Source: Terriglobia bacterium (lineage in GTDB: Bacteria > Acidobacteriota > Terriglobia > Bryobacterales > Bryobacteraceae). From it: a DNA stretch of 58,026 nt. Positions within the stretch are counted from its first letter, which is position 1, and each line of letters starts with the position of its first letter. The DNA is taken from contig JAIQFS010000035.1 in the NCBI GenBank assembly GCA_020073145.1, forward strand, positions 1 through 58,026, in the 5' to 3' direction. Positions 1-8,505 of this stretch are shown here, in pieces. Made by a program: the position numbers and the translations under genes. The notes under the pieces are model-generated. The model made no database searches. It worked only from the letters and a program-made list of their open reading frames with translations, and was not told the origin of the DNA.

Positions 1-38
1 TGGAGTTCCTCCAGCATGACTTTGCGAAGACGGGTCAC
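1..38 (-). CDS. Tyrosine recombinase/integrase, N-terminal fragment (runs off window)
   Basis: Only the first 12 codons are inside the window. Read on the minus strand from a GTG at 38-36, they give (M)TRLRKVMLEEL. This resembles the N-terminus of the XerC/D-like recombinases often found beside IS91-type transposases, which open with a helix of this type before the SAM-like DNA-binding domain. A textbook ribosome site, AAGGAGGT at 50-43, lies 4 nt before the GTG and is the main support for this start. The start region sits inside a perfect inverted repeat (30-59). The family call rests on a dozen residues, so it is tentative. It would be a DNA strand-exchange enzyme of a mobile element. The rest of the gene lies to the left. 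Confidence 0.5.
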   Translation of the reverse strand, partial: MTRLRKVMLEEL

Positions 39-59
39 AGGGACCTCCTTGTGACCCGT
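30..59 (-). promoter_or_regulatory. Inverted repeat enclosing the recombinase ribosome site and start
   Basis: The arms acgggtcaca (30-39) and tgtgacccgt (50-59) are exact reverse complements of 10 bp around a 10-base loop. On the minus-strand transcript the Shine-Dalgarno core falls in the loop and the GTG start in the 3' arm. It could be a translation-limiting hairpin, an operator, or a recombinase binding site. The symmetry is seen directly; the role is inferred. Confidence 0.5.
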
Positions 60-202
60 ACACTACTCCTCGCAGAAGACGAGTGCCTCTACCTGCCACC
101 CACGCGAAGCGTCCGCCGCCCAGCGGCTTCGTTCTAGTCCCCATCTCGGACTTCAACCGCCCTACGCCAGCACAATTTGGCAGATCGCTGCTTCTCCCCC
201 AT

Positions 203-226
203 CGGCGTCTCGCCGTTGGGACGCCG
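203..226 (-). terminator. Hairpin just past the DUF1801 gene
   Basis: The arms cggcgtc (203-209) and gacgccg (220-226) pair perfectly over a 10-base loop, 7 bases beyond the stop of the minus-strand gene at 233. No T-run follows on the minus strand, so intrinsic termination is not assured. Confidence 0.25.
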
Positions 227-232
227 GGTCTC

Positions 233-646
233 CTACCGTTCCGGCCTGCGCTTTTCCTTCCCTCGGCCCCGCACCGGTTCTTTTGCCGTGGCGGCGATCC
301 CTGCCGCGCGCAGTTTCGCGATCCGGCTGATGAGCTTCACCGGCACCGGCTGGGTGAGTGGGAAATGGACCGTGCCCTTTCGCAGCTCATAGCCGCTGAG
401 CTCCTCTGCGAGCGCCGCGAAGAACGTCCCCGATGCGGCAAACAGCGAATAGTGTTTCTGGAAGCCTGCGAAATACAACATCGGCTTTCCGTGCAGCTGG
501 TATCCGGGTATGCGATACCCGATCCCTTCCACTGCATCCGGAACCGCCCTTCGGATCGCGGCGCGCACCTGTTCCAGCTTCGGCCGCATCGCCTCGGGTT
601 GCGCGGCAATGTACTCGTCAACGGACTTGGGAACACGTGGCTTCAT
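233..646 (-). CDS. DUF1801 (YdhG/YjbR-like fold) protein
   Basis: This is a 137-residue cytoplasmic protein of the DUF1801 family. It has the usual opening helix (VDEYIAAQPE), then the IGYRIPGYQLHGKPMLYFAG core, a KHYSLFA strand, and the characteristic KGTVHFPLTQPVP segment before the last helix. Family members are small single-domain proteins related to the frataxin/YjbR fold. Their biochemical role is not settled. The start is set at the Met opening MKPRVPKSVDEY because the 26 residues upstream read as non-coding. A Lys/Arg-rich tail ends the protein. It stands alone between a recombinase fragment and a toxin remnant, a setting typical of accessory DNA. Confidence 0.85.
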   Translation of the reverse strand: MKPRVPKSVDEYIAAQPEAMRPKLEQVRAAIRRAVPDAVEGIGYRIPGYQLHGKPMLYFAGFQKHYSLFAASGTFFAALAEELSGYELRKGTVHFPLTQPVPVKLISRIAKLRAAGIAATAKEPVRGRGKEKRRPER

Positions 647-733
647 CCCCTCACTCTCTGCTTCGGAATGCCGGTGTTTCCTCACCCAATGCCCCTCCCA
701 GCCCGCTGGGATCGTTCGCTCCACTCGCCGTTC

Positions 734-845
734 TCATTCCACCACCCGCAACCCCAGGTGCCTCACGAACGGCTCGAAATCCCGGTCGCTGTGCAGCAAT
801 GGGTATCCGCTCTCGATGCATCGCGTGGCAATCACCGTGGCGAGG
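734..845 (-). pseudogene. C-terminal remnant of a VapC/PIN-domain toxin
   Basis: The last 36 or so codons of this minus-strand frame read ...TVIATRCIESGYPLLHSDRDFEPFVRHLGLRVVE. This is the end of a PIN-domain ribonuclease: the 'IA..C.....LL..DRDF' helix-strand carries the last metal-binding Asp of the fold (SDRDF). The upstream part of the frame (to about 1048) is Arg-rich with no PIN features, and the frame has no N-terminal LLDTS-type strand. The Asp usually found just before IA (DALIAA) is replaced (ATVIAT). No antitoxin is visible. I read it as a decayed toxin end rather than a working gene. Confidence 0.55.
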
Positions 846-938
846 GTCTTTCGCGCCGTGACGCGCGCAGTGCGTCGTACCTCCGCCGCTCGAACCAGGG
901 CGAGTCGTTTTGCGAATCCCCGTCGCCCCAGAACTCCG

Positions 939-1253
939 TCAGGGATAGCGGCCAACCGCCTCTTGCGCAGCTTGCCGCTCATGCCGGAACGCCACGTACG
1001 AGAAGAGCATGGCTGCCGTCGCCGGCACGTAGACAAGCTGATTGGCAAAGATCAACGGATTAAACGTAAAGATTGCCAGGAGCGCTGCGGATGCCAAAGT
1101 AGCCCTTCGCCAGACAAGCGGTATCGCCGTGAACAAGATCGGAACCGACAGGTATAGATAAGCCGCCCAGACTGGAGAGGCTCCCAGCCAGGTAAGCCGC
1201 CCATAGATCGACGCTGCGGCGGCAAGCCCGAACGATAGCCATGCCCAAATCAT
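939..1253 (-). CDS. Small polytopic membrane protein, unknown function
   Basis: This is a 104-residue hydrophobic protein. About three membrane spans can be read: residues 1-18 (WAWLSFGLAAAASIYG), 27-46 (VWAAYLYLSVPILFTAIPLV) and 52-86 (ATLASAALLAIFTFN... to AAMLFSYVAF). A short charged cytoplasmic end follows. A GAGGAC sequence about 10 nt before the ATG could serve as ribosome site. I do not recognise the family. It may be a lone integral membrane protein of an accessory segment. The 3' end overlaps the non-coding 5' part of the PIN remnant frame. Confidence 0.55.
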   Translation of the reverse strand: MIWAWLSFGLAAAASIYGRLTWLGASPVWAAYLYLSVPILFTAIPLVWRRATLASAALLAIFTFNPLIFANQLVYVPATAAMLFSYVAFRHERQAAQEAVGRYP

Positions 1254-1494
1254 CGGTTGTACGTCCTCGTTGCTTGAATGCCTGTGTATATTGTAATAGA
1301 TAAAGACCTGATTCCAGAGTATCTCTTGGGCTTCTGACTACTCGCCGGGGCGGCCCATGGCGGACCCCCTGGGCCATCTCCCCCAGTCCCGCCCAATCTC
1401 TCCGGATAACCCCTTCATTTTCTCCACCAAACTCCGCCAATTTCGGACTCTATCCCGCTCCCGTGCTACCTCTGAAGCAGAAGAGGTTTCTCCC

Positions 1495-2277
1495 GTGTTG
1501 TTTCCCCATCACCCCATCTCCAACCAACAGCGCGCTGCTAACCGCGCCAACGCGCAGCGCTCCACCGGACCCCGCTCCGCCGAAGGCAAAGCCCGCTCCG
1601 CGCAGAACGCTCGCAAGCACGGCTTCACCGCCTCCACATTCGCCGTCGTCCGTCTCGAAGAGCTCGACGAGGTCGCCCATCTCAAAGCCGACCTCATTTC
1701 CGTCTATCAGCCCGTCAACGCCCAGGAACTCTTCGCCATCGAGCGCATCGCCCTCTGCCAGCAGGCCCTGCTCCGCGCCGCGCGCCTCGAAGCCGGCCTC
1801 TTCACCTCCGCTCTCGATGAAGTCCTCAGCCCCGGCGGCCAGCCGCTTCTCCTCATGGACCCCGACCTCACCGCCGGCATCGAGGTCACCCGCCAGCAGA
1901 ATCGCAACTATTGTCTCGGCGAAGGCTTCCACCGCATGGCCCGCAAGTCCAACTGCTGGTCGTTGTTCCTGCGCTATCAGGCCCAGGCCGACCGCCTCTA
2001 CCGCCGCGCCATCGAGGAATTCGAGCGCCTCAAACGCCTCCGCCCCGAATTACCAAACGAACCCATTGTCGAGGCCCAACCTGAAGAAAAAGAACCCATT
2101 TCGCCTGCATGCGAAACGAACCCGTGCCTGCCCCAAGACCCAAACGGCACGATTCCGGCGCCATCCCCGCCCGTGTCCGCAACTCTCGGGCATGCGGACC
2201 CTCCCCCGCCTACCCCCGCCGGCGCCACGGTCCCAAGCGCGCCACCCGCAGCGCCACCAACAACACCGGGAGGCTGA
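1495..2277 (+). CDS. Acidobacterial 'TGPRSAEGK' family protein
   Basis: About 260 residues. The N-terminus has the hallmark run ANRANAQRSTGPRSAEGK followed by NARKHGF. I associate this motif with multicopy hypothetical proteins of Acidobacteriota, sometimes loosely annotated as transposase-related although no catalytic motif is present. A helical middle (residues ~45-180, rich in Arg/Leu/Gln) follows. The last ~80 residues are Pro-rich and probably disordered. The GTG at 1495 is chosen as start because conservation begins two or three codons later; the longer upstream reading frame has no family feature. Its 3' end overlaps a gene on the other strand by 68 bases. Function unknown. Confidence 0.65.
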   Translation: MLFPHHPISNQQRAANRANAQRSTGPRSAEGKARSAQNARKHGFTASTFAVVRLEELDEVAHLKADLISVYQPVNAQELFAIERIALCQQALLRAARLEAGLFTSALDEVLSPGGQPLLLMDPDLTAGIEVTRQQNRNYCLGEGFHRMARKSNCWSLFLRYQAQADRLYRRAIEEFERLKRLRPELPNEPIVEAQPEEKEPISPACETNPCLPQDPNGTIPAPSPPVSATLGHADPPPPTPAGATVPSAPPAAPPTTPGG

Positions 2278-2497
2278 GGACCCCTGAACTGGCCAGGATC
2301 GCCAACAGCACCCCATACGGATGAGTTCGGAAAGCCTCCCGCAGCCATTCGGTCTGCTCGGGGCTCAACCAGCCTGCCACGCGAGGCAGGATTCCATAAA
2401 GGACCAGGCTGAGAATCGCCGCACCCACCAGGGCCGCGGCCAGGATCGCTTGCGCCACCCGCCCGGGTTCGGGCCGCGGGGTCACGGGCTCGCTCAT
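2210..2497 (-). CDS. Small two-span membrane protein, unknown
   Basis: 95 residues with two clear hydrophobic segments: residues ~15-40 (AQAILAAALVGAAILSLVLYG) and ~62-88 (YGVLLAILASSGVLSLPVLLVALRVA). They are separated by an amphipathic loop with Trp/Glu/Arg. The N-terminus is Pro/Arg-rich and the C-terminus ends in GPWRRRG. No strong ribosome site precedes the ATG. The last 68 bases run antisense to the Pro-rich tail of the TGPRSAEGK-family gene, so one of the two ends may be less constrained. I do not recognise a family. Confidence 0.5.
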   Translation of the reverse strand: MSEPVTPRPEPGRVAQAILAAALVGAAILSLVLYGILPRVAGWLSPEQTEWLREAFRTHPYGVLLAILASSGVLSLPVLLVALRVARLGPWRRRG

Positions 2498-2550
2498 GAG
2501 ATTAGGCTACAACGTTCGGAAGGAACGGAAAGGTGGGGGTATCCAGGGTG

Positions 2551-2724
2551 CTACTTCGAGAAGTGCACGATCAGCCAGGCCAGCAGGACCGCCCCGCCGA
2601 GCAAGCCGGCTGCGTCCCGGAGCCAGCGCAGCGGTGTCCACAGGAACTGAGCCGTCGTGGCCGTGGCGTGCCGGGCCGGGGTTTCTTCTTGGCTCTTGCC
2701 GGGGCGAAGGAGGCGCAGTTCCAT
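2551..2724 (-). CDS. Short C-tail-anchored membrane protein, unknown
   Basis: Reading from the Met of MELRLLRPGKSQEE gives 57 residues. A polar first half (~25 residues) is followed by FLWTPLRWLRDAAG and one hydrophobic segment, LLGGAVLLAWLIVHF, at the extreme C-terminus. The layout looks like a single-span tail anchor. A longer version starting at 2829 is possible but its extra residues are uninformative. It is supported only by the open frame and the membrane segment. Confidence 0.35.
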   Translation of the reverse strand: MELRLLRPGKSQEETPARHATATTAQFLWTPLRWLRDAAGLLGGAVLLAWLIVHFSK

Positions 2725-2871
2725 ACTCCAGAGACTACGCCAGAATTCGTTGAATTTTCCATGTTTTCTGTACTGCCGGTACCTCGCGAATTCGAGTACG
2801 ATCGCGCCGATTCGGGACTTCGGGCGCAAGTTTCGATCCGCGGCAGCACGCCGTCCGGGCGCTGTCGGACG

Positions 2872-3951
2872 CTACGGATGGGCCTGCAACGTGGCGCCGT
2901 CCCGGATCTCATCGGTGGCGCGGCGGATGACCCGCTCGCCCGGTTGCAGCGCGCCGATCACCTCGACCAGGTCGCCTACCGTCACGCCTTTCTTGACGTC
3001 CACCCATTCGGCCCGCCCGCCGCGGTCCCGGATCACGAAGGTGCGCTCCGTGGTGGTCACCACGCTCGTCTTCGGAACCCACAGCTCGGCCCGCGCGCTC
3101 CGCACCGGCCACTTGACCGTCGGATACATGCCGGGGGCCAGCGCTCCGTCATGGTTCGCCACGTCGAGTTCCACCGCCATCGTGCGGGTCTTGGGATCGA
3201 GCGTATGAGCAATGCGCGCGATCGTGCCGGAAAACGTCCGCGTGGGAGATGCGGGCACCGTGAACTCCACCCGGCCGCCCGTCATGATCCCGCCCACCAC
3301 CTCCTCGGGGACCGGGACCACCAGGCGCAAATGCGAAATCTGCTGAATCACCAGCAGGGCAGGGTCGGCGCCCGGACCGACCAGGGCGCCCGGATGCACC
3401 AGCCGTTCGGTGACTACGCCGTCAAACGGCGCCGTGATTTTCAGGTACGCCATCATGGCGCGCAGCGCGTTCACCGCCGATTGAGCGGCGGCGCTGGCTT
3501 TCTGCCGCGAGTTCACCATCGCCTGCGCGGCCTCCACCTGCTTTCGCGCCAGCACCAGGTCGTTGCCCGCCACCGCCCCGGGCGTTTGGGCCGCTTCCGT
3601 GGTCCGCTGAGAGGTGCTCTCGGCCGCGGAGAGTTGCGCTTCGGCTTGCAAACGGTCAGCCTCGGCCGCCTGCAATTTGGATTCGGCTTCGGCAATCTGC
3701 GCCAGCATTTCCGGCGCGGAGAGTTCGATGAGCAGCTCGCCCTCCTTCACCTCGCTGCCGCGATCCACCAGCACGCGCTCCACGTAGCCCGGCACCTTGG
3801 CGTGCAGCGAGACGGTCAGAAAGGGCGCGATCTCGGCCGGCAGTTCCGTGGTGCGCGAGGCTGTCCTCGAAACCACTGTCGCGAACTCCGGGGTTTGGGC
3901 GCAGGCCAGCGCGGCCAGAGCAGGGAGGGCGAGGATTCTAAGTCGCGTCAT
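2872..3951 (-). CDS. RND efflux periplasmic adaptor (membrane fusion protein, HlyD/MdtA type)
   Basis: 359 residues. An export signal (LRILALPALAALACA) is followed by the N-terminal half of the lipoyl/barrel-sandwich domain (SLHAKVPGYVERVLVDRGSEVKEGELL). A long alpha-hairpin coiled coil (~100-185, AESKLQAAEADRLQAEAQL...) is next, then the returning lipoyl half (LKITAPFDGVVTERLVHPGALV), a beta-barrel domain and a membrane-proximal domain. It links the inner-membrane pump to the outer-membrane channel in a tripartite exporter. A Cys at the end of the signal (LACAQ) might be lipidated, but the lipobox is imperfect. It is the last gene of the operon and overlaps the pump gene by 14 bases. Substrate unknown. 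Confidence 0.93.
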   Translation of the reverse strand: MTRLRILALPALAALACAQTPEFATVVSRTASRTTELPAEIAPFLTVSLHAKVPGYVERVLVDRGSEVKEGELLIELSAPEMLAQIAEAESKLQAAEADRLQAEAQLSAAESTSQRTTEAAQTPGAVAGNDLVLARKQVEAAQAMVNSRQKASAAAQSAVNALRAMMAYLKITAPFDGVVTERLVHPGALVGPGADPALLVIQQISHLRLVVPVPEEVVGGIMTGGRVEFTVPASPTRTFSGTIARIAHTLDPKTRTMAVELDVANHDGALAPGMYPTVKWPVRSARAELWVPKTSVVTTTERTFVIRDRGGRAEWVDVKKGVTVGDLVEVIGALQPGERVIRRATDEIRDGATLQAHP

Positions 3952-6900
3952 AGTATCGGCTCGTCGGGTCCATCGGATTGAGTGATGGGGAAGCGGCGGA
4001 AGCGCTCCGCTGCAGAATCGCGTAGATCAGGGGCAGGATGGTCAGCGTGGCGAAGGTCGAAACCATCAGGCCGCCAATCACGGCGCGCCCGAGCGGCGCC
4101 GCCTGCGGACCGCCCTCGCCGAATCCGATGGCCAGCGGCACCATCCCGAAAATCATGGCGGCGGCGGTCATCAGGATGGCGCGCAGACGGCTGGTGGCGC
4201 CCTCCCGAACGGCCTCCAGCAGCGGCCGGCCTTCGTGCCGCGCGCGCTCGGCGAACGTGACCAGCAGAATCGAGTTCGCCACCGAAATGCCTACCGCCAT
4301 GATGGCGCCCATGAACGATTGAATGTTCAGCGTCGTGTGCGTCGCCAGCAGCATCAGCAGCACGCCGCACAGCACCGCCGGCACCATGAGCACAATCGCC
4401 AGCGCCAGTCGCACGGATTGGAAGTTGGCCGAAAGCAGCAGGCAGATCACCAGGACCGCCAGCAGCAGCCCCACGCGCAGCCCGGAAATGGTCTGATCGA
4501 GCGGAGGAATCTGCCCGCGGTAATGGACGGTGATTCCTCGCGGTGGCGCACCCGCGGCAGCCACCGCCCGGGTGATGTCCGGTACCGCTTGGCCGAGCGT
4601 CACGTCGTGAAGGTTGGCGGTGAGGCTGACCACCCGCTGCCCGTTGTAGCGGTCGATCTCGCCCGGCATGGTGTTGAGCTTCAGAGCCGCGATGTCGTCG
4701 AGCAGCGGCTTGGGGCGGCCGCTCGGCATCACGGGAATGTTGGCGACCTGCTCCACGCTCTGCATCCGGTTCTGCGGCAGCTCCACTTGGATCTGGAACG
4801 CGTTCCCGGAGTTGGGATCGCGCCAGTAGTTCGGATCGGTGAAGCGCGAAGACGACGTGGCCGGCACTACCGAGTGGACCACATCCGCCATGGTCAGCCC
4901 GAACTGGCCGGCGCGGTCCCGGTCGATGTTGATATCCAGCGTGGGATAGTTCTTTTCCTGCTGGTATTGCAGATCGCGGAGGAAGTTCAGCTTGGCCAGT
5001 TGCGTGCGCACCTTCTCCGCGTAGGCGTAGGTATCGTTGAGATTGATCCCCTGCACGGCTACTTCCACCGGAGTCGGCGAGCCGAACCCCATCACCTGGG
5101 TCACAATGTCGCCGGCCTCGAACGAGACCTGGCAGTTGGGCAGTTCGCGCCGCAGGCTGGCCCGCAGCCGTTCGCGCAAGTCTTCGCCGCGCGGCGCATC
5201 GGGCTTCAGCGCCACCTGGAGGATGGCATCCTGCGGACCGCTGGTGAACAGGTGGATCAAGTCCACCGGATAGCTGGAAGGAATGAGTCCTTCGAAGTCG
5301 CTGGTGATCGCCACGTTGTTTTTGCCGGCCTCGCGCCCGATCACATCGAGCGCGCGAAGCACGATGCGCTCAGTCTCTTCGACGCGTGTTCCCGCCGGGG
5401 CGCGCAGCCGCAGGCGCATGAGAGGCGCGTTGGCGTCCGGGAAAATCTCGGTCCCCATTCGCGGCAGCAGGACGTAGAGCAATCCGAGGGAGGTCAGGAT
5501 GTAGACGAACGCCAGCGGCCAGCGGAATCGCAACACGCCGCTCAGGTAGCTTCCATAGAACGAGCGCAGGCGTCCGAACAGGCCTTCGCCTTCCTCCCCG
5601 CGGTGCGCGGTGCGCATCAGCCAGGTGGAGAACACCGGGACCAGGGTGCTGGAGAGCAGGTACGAGGCGATCATCGAAAACCCAACGGCCAGCGAGAGCG
5701 GAACGAATAACTGCCGGCTCACCCCCACCATAAAGAAGGAGGGAACAAACACCGCCAGGATGCAGAACATCGACAGCAGGCGCGCCATGGCGGTGCGGCT
5801 GCACGCTTCTACCACGGCGCGCGCCCGCGAGACGCCGGGCAGCATGCCCGTATGGATGTTCTCGATCTCGACGGTGGCTTCGTCCACCAGGACGCCGACC
5901 GCCAGCGCCAGGCCGCCCAGCGTCATGATGTTGACGGTCTGGCCCGTGATCCACAACAGAACCACGGCCCCGAGCAGAGCAAACGGGATGTTCAGGATGA
6001 CGATCGACGCGCTGCGCCAATCGCGCAGAAAGATCAACACCATTAGGCCCGTGAGCGCCGCGCCCAGCAGGCCTTCGAGCACCAGGCCGCGCAGCGAGTT
6101 CGTGACGTAAGGCGACTGGTCGAATTGCAGGCTGACGTCGACGTCCTCGGGGACGGCTTTGCGGAATTCGGGGATGGCGGCTTTGACTGCGTTGATAACC
6201 CCCAACGTCGATGCGTCGGAGCGCTTGGTGACGGGGATGTAGACTGTTCGCTTGCCGTCCACGTGGGCGAAGGCCGAGACGATATCGGTGCCGTTCTCGA
6301 TGGTGCCGATGTCGCGCAGGTAGATGCTGGCGCCGGAAGCCGGGCGGATGGGCGTGCTGAGTAGATCGGAGAGATTGGCGCCGAGCGCGGCGTTGGTTCG
6401 GGCGATGCGGGTCAGACTGCCGGTCCACATGTTGCCCGAGGGCATCACCAGCGTGGACTTGCTGACCGCGGCGATCGCTTCTTCGGGCGAAATCTGATAC
6501 TGCCGCAGCTTGTCGGGATCGAGCGTCACCACGATGGTTCGCTGGTTGCCGCCAAAGGGCGGGGGAGCGGAGACGCCGGGCAGAGTGGCAAATAGCGGGC
6601 GCACACGGTTGAGGGCGTAGTCCTGCAATTCCCCTTGCGTGTGGGTGGCGCTGCTGAAGACCAGTTCCCCCACGGCCACGCTGCCGGCATCGAAGCGAGT
6701 GATGAACGGCTGCACGGTCCCGGGCGGCATGAACGAGCGGGCGCGGTTGACATAGCCCACCGTCTCCGACATAGCCTGGCTCATGTTGGTGCCTTCGTGA
6801 AACACCAACTTCATGAGCGCGGCGCCCTGGATGCTTTTGCTTTCGACATGATCGATGCCGGTGATGTACAGGAAGTGATACTCGTAGTAGTACGTGAGGT

Positions 6901-7084
6901 ATCCTTCCATCTGGGCCGGATCCATGCCGCTGTAGGGCTGGGCGACATAGATCGCCGGGTCACCAACCTGCGGGAAGATGTCGACCGGCATACGCTGGAT
7001 GGCGAGCAGCGCGCACAAAGCGATCGCGACCAGTGCAACGACCACGGTCAGCGGCCGGCTCAGCGCGGCTAACACCAGACGCAT
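3938..7084 (-). CDS. RND-family efflux pump inner-membrane subunit
   Basis: 1,048 residues, the full length of AcrB/CusA-type proton-driven exporters. TM1 is near the start (LSRPLTVVVALVAIALCALLA) and is followed by the IQRMPVDIFPQV loop. The first large periplasmic domain comes next, then TM2-6 with the conserved FLRDWRSASIVILNIPFALLGA and GGLALAVGVLVDEA stretches. TM7 and a second periplasmic domain follow, then TM8-12 (GAIMAVGISVANSILLV, AMIFGMVPLAI). The TM4 proton-relay pair is Asp-Glu (LVDEA) rather than the Asp-Asp of HAE1 pumps. The start is the ATG opening MRLVLAALSRPL; upstream residues belong to the preceding gene's DNA. It lies 19 bases after the TolC-like gene. Confidence 0.95.
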   Translation of the reverse strand: MRLVLAALSRPLTVVVALVAIALCALLAIQRMPVDIFPQVGDPAIYVAQPYSGMDPAQMEGYLTYYYEYHFLYITGIDHVESKSIQGAALMKLVFHEGTNMSQAMSETVGYVNRARSFMPPGTVQPFITRFDAGSVAVGELVFSSATHTQGELQDYALNRVRPLFATLPGVSAPPPFGGNQRTIVVTLDPDKLRQYQISPEEAIAAVSKSTLVMPSGNMWTGSLTRIARTNAALGANLSDLLSTPIRPASGASIYLRDIGTIENGTDIVSAFAHVDGKRTVYIPVTKRSDASTLGVINAVKAAIPEFRKAVPEDVDVSLQFDQSPYVTNSLRGLVLEGLLGAALTGLMVLIFLRDWRSASIVILNIPFALLGAVVLLWITGQTVNIMTLGGLALAVGVLVDEATVEIENIHTGMLPGVSRARAVVEACSRTAMARLLSMFCILAVFVPSFFMVGVSRQLFVPLSLAVGFSMIASYLLSSTLVPVFSTWLMRTAHRGEEGEGLFGRLRSFYGSYLSGVLRFRWPLAFVYILTSLGLLYVLLPRMGTEIFPDANAPLMRLRLRAPAGTRVEETERIVLRALDVIGREAGKNNVAITSDFEGLIPSSYPVDLIHLFTSGPQDAILQVALKPDAPRGEDLRERLRASLRRELPNCQVSFEAGDIVTQVMGFGSPTPVEVAVQGINLNDTYAYAEKVRTQLAKLNFLRDLQYQQEKNYPTLDINIDRDRAGQFGLTMADVVHSVVPATSSSRFTDPNYWRDPNSGNAFQIQVELPQNRMQSVEQVANIPVMPSGRPKPLLDDIAALKLNTMPGEIDRYNGQRVVSLTANLHDVTLGQAVPDITRAVAAAGAPPRGITVHYRGQIPPLDQTISGLRVGLLLAVLVICLLLSANFQSVRLALAIVLMVPAVLCGVLLMLLATHTTLNIQSFMGAIMAVGISVANSILLVTFAERARHEGRPLLEAVREGATSRLRAILMTAAAMIFGMVPLAIGFGEGGPQAAPLGRAVIGGLMVSTFATLTILPLIYAILQRSASAASPSLNPMDPTSRYYDAT

Positions 7085-7103
7085 GGTTCGCCTCCGCGGG
7101 TGC

Positions 7104-8501
7104 TCATTGGCTGGCCTCGGCCAGGAAAGGCCGCAAGTCGCCGCGCGCGGCCGCCATTTCGAGCAGCGCCCTCCATACCGTGAGGCGGGCGAGGCCGTCA
7201 TCGATCTGCGCCTGGACCAGCAGGCGCTGGGCTTGCGCCACCTCGTCGATCGGAGCCAGGCCGGATTGGTATCGCGCGGTGGCCTGCTGCAGAGCGGTCC
7301 GTGCGGAGGATACTTCGACCGGAGTGTTCAAGGCCACGCGCCGCGCGCCGGCGAGCGAGACCCGCGCGGCGTTGAACTGGGTCTGGAGATTGGTGGCGAT
7401 GAGTTGAGCCTGCGCCTGTTGGGCGCGCACGTTGGCGTTCTGAACGGCTTCCTGCTCCCGAATCGCGAAGCGGTCCGTGAACGGGAATACCACGGTGAGG
7501 CCGAGCGCGAAATTCTGGTAGGTCGGCGCCAGGCCGTTCAAGCCGCCGAGACGGCTGCCATCGGTCAGCAGGCCGGTGCCACGCGCGGACACCGAGCCTT
7601 GCACGAAGAACTCGGGATAATTGGTGCGCTGGAGCGACCTGAGCTGAGATTCGATTTCTGCGATGGTGGCATTCTGCTCGACCGAGAGGGGGTGCGCGGC
7701 GGCTTCGAGGGCCGGCTGCGGAGTGTCGGGCGGCAGTTGGTCCACCATCTTGCCGGCCGTCAGCGCGATCTGCGCCGGGTTCAGACCCGTGAAACCGGCC
7801 ACGGTGGAGCGCGCCACCTCGATGGCTTGCTCGGCTTGGGCCAACTGAGTTTGGGCCTGCGCCATCTCCGCCTGCACGCGGGATTCGTCGGCGCCGGGGC
7901 GGAGTTGGGCGGCCACCAGGGCGTGAATGCTGGTCAGCAGGACTTGCCAGCTATCCATGGCGGCGCGCGCGGCTTGCGCGGTCTGCTGGGCGGCAATCAC
8001 CGTCAGAAAGGCGTCGGCGGTGGCGACCGAGACCTCGTAGCGCGTGCGGGTCACGGCCGCCTGCGCCCGGTCGCGGGCCGCGGTGGCGGAAGCGACTTGC
8101 GCGCCGCGCAGTCCGAAGTCGAATGGCTGCCACGTGACCAGTGCGCCGGCCGCGCTGCCCCACGCGGTTCCGAAATTGTTGCTGCCGAGAACCGGGCCGG
8201 AAATGGACGGGATGACGCTTTGCGGCAGCAGCATCCCGAAGACGTTGTTGCGCGTGGCGCGGTTGACCTGGGCCAGGCCGTCAACCCGCGGGAGGTATGC
8301 GGTCTGCGCCAGGCGAATGCCGGCCGCGGCCGCGTTCATCTGCTCTTGCGTGACGCGAATCGAGGGGTAATTGCGCAGCGCGCTTTCGACGGCCTGGCCA
8401 ATCGTCAGGGGAGTCGACGGCTGCGCAGCAAGAGGCGCACTCCCGGCACTCATCAGCAACAGGCTTGCGACTGCGCGGCAGGTGAAGGATCGCGCGATCA
8501 C
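7104..8501 (-). CDS. TolC-family outer-membrane efflux channel
   Basis: 465 residues counted from a GTG at 8501. The signal peptide reads VIARSFTCRAVASLLLMSAGSAPLAAQ. It is followed by the duplicated TolC helical hairpins (LTIGQAVESALRNYPSIRVTQEQMNAAAAGIRLA and, in the second half, QAEAQLIATNLQTQFN...). The SALRNYP motif and the closing RYQSGLAPIDEVAQAQRLLVQAQ segment are typical of the family. The GTG lies 4 bases after the PadR stop, with GAGGG about 12 nt upstream. The alternative upstream Met reads through the PadR gene in another frame and is rejected. It forms the outer-membrane exit duct of the efflux system encoded downstream. Confidence 0.92.
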   Translation of the reverse strand: MIARSFTCRAVASLLLMSAGSAPLAAQPSTPLTIGQAVESALRNYPSIRVTQEQMNAAAAGIRLAQTAYLPRVDGLAQVNRATRNNVFGMLLPQSVIPSISGPVLGSNNFGTAWGSAAGALVTWQPFDFGLRGAQVASATAARDRAQAAVTRTRYEVSVATADAFLTVIAAQQTAQAARAAMDSWQVLLTSIHALVAAQLRPGADESRVQAEMAQAQTQLAQAEQAIEVARSTVAGFTGLNPAQIALTAGKMVDQLPPDTPQPALEAAAHPLSVEQNATIAEIESQLRSLQRTNYPEFFVQGSVSARGTGLLTDGSRLGGLNGLAPTYQNFALGLTVVFPFTDRFAIREQEAVQNANVRAQQAQAQLIATNLQTQFNAARVSLAGARRVALNTPVEVSSARTALQQATARYQSGLAPIDEVAQAQRLLVQAQIDDGLARLTVWRALLEMAAARGDLRPFLAEASQ

Positions 8502-8505
8502 GTGG

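Noticed and set aside
2533-3981. 482-codon open frame on the plus strand
   Set aside because: It is the complement of the HlyD-type adaptor gene, rich in His/Arg with no domain; long antisense frames are expected in GC-rich coding DNA.
4235-5710. 491-codon plus-strand frame
   Set aside because: Antisense to the RND pump, no recognisable domain, and compositional bias typical of a shadow frame.
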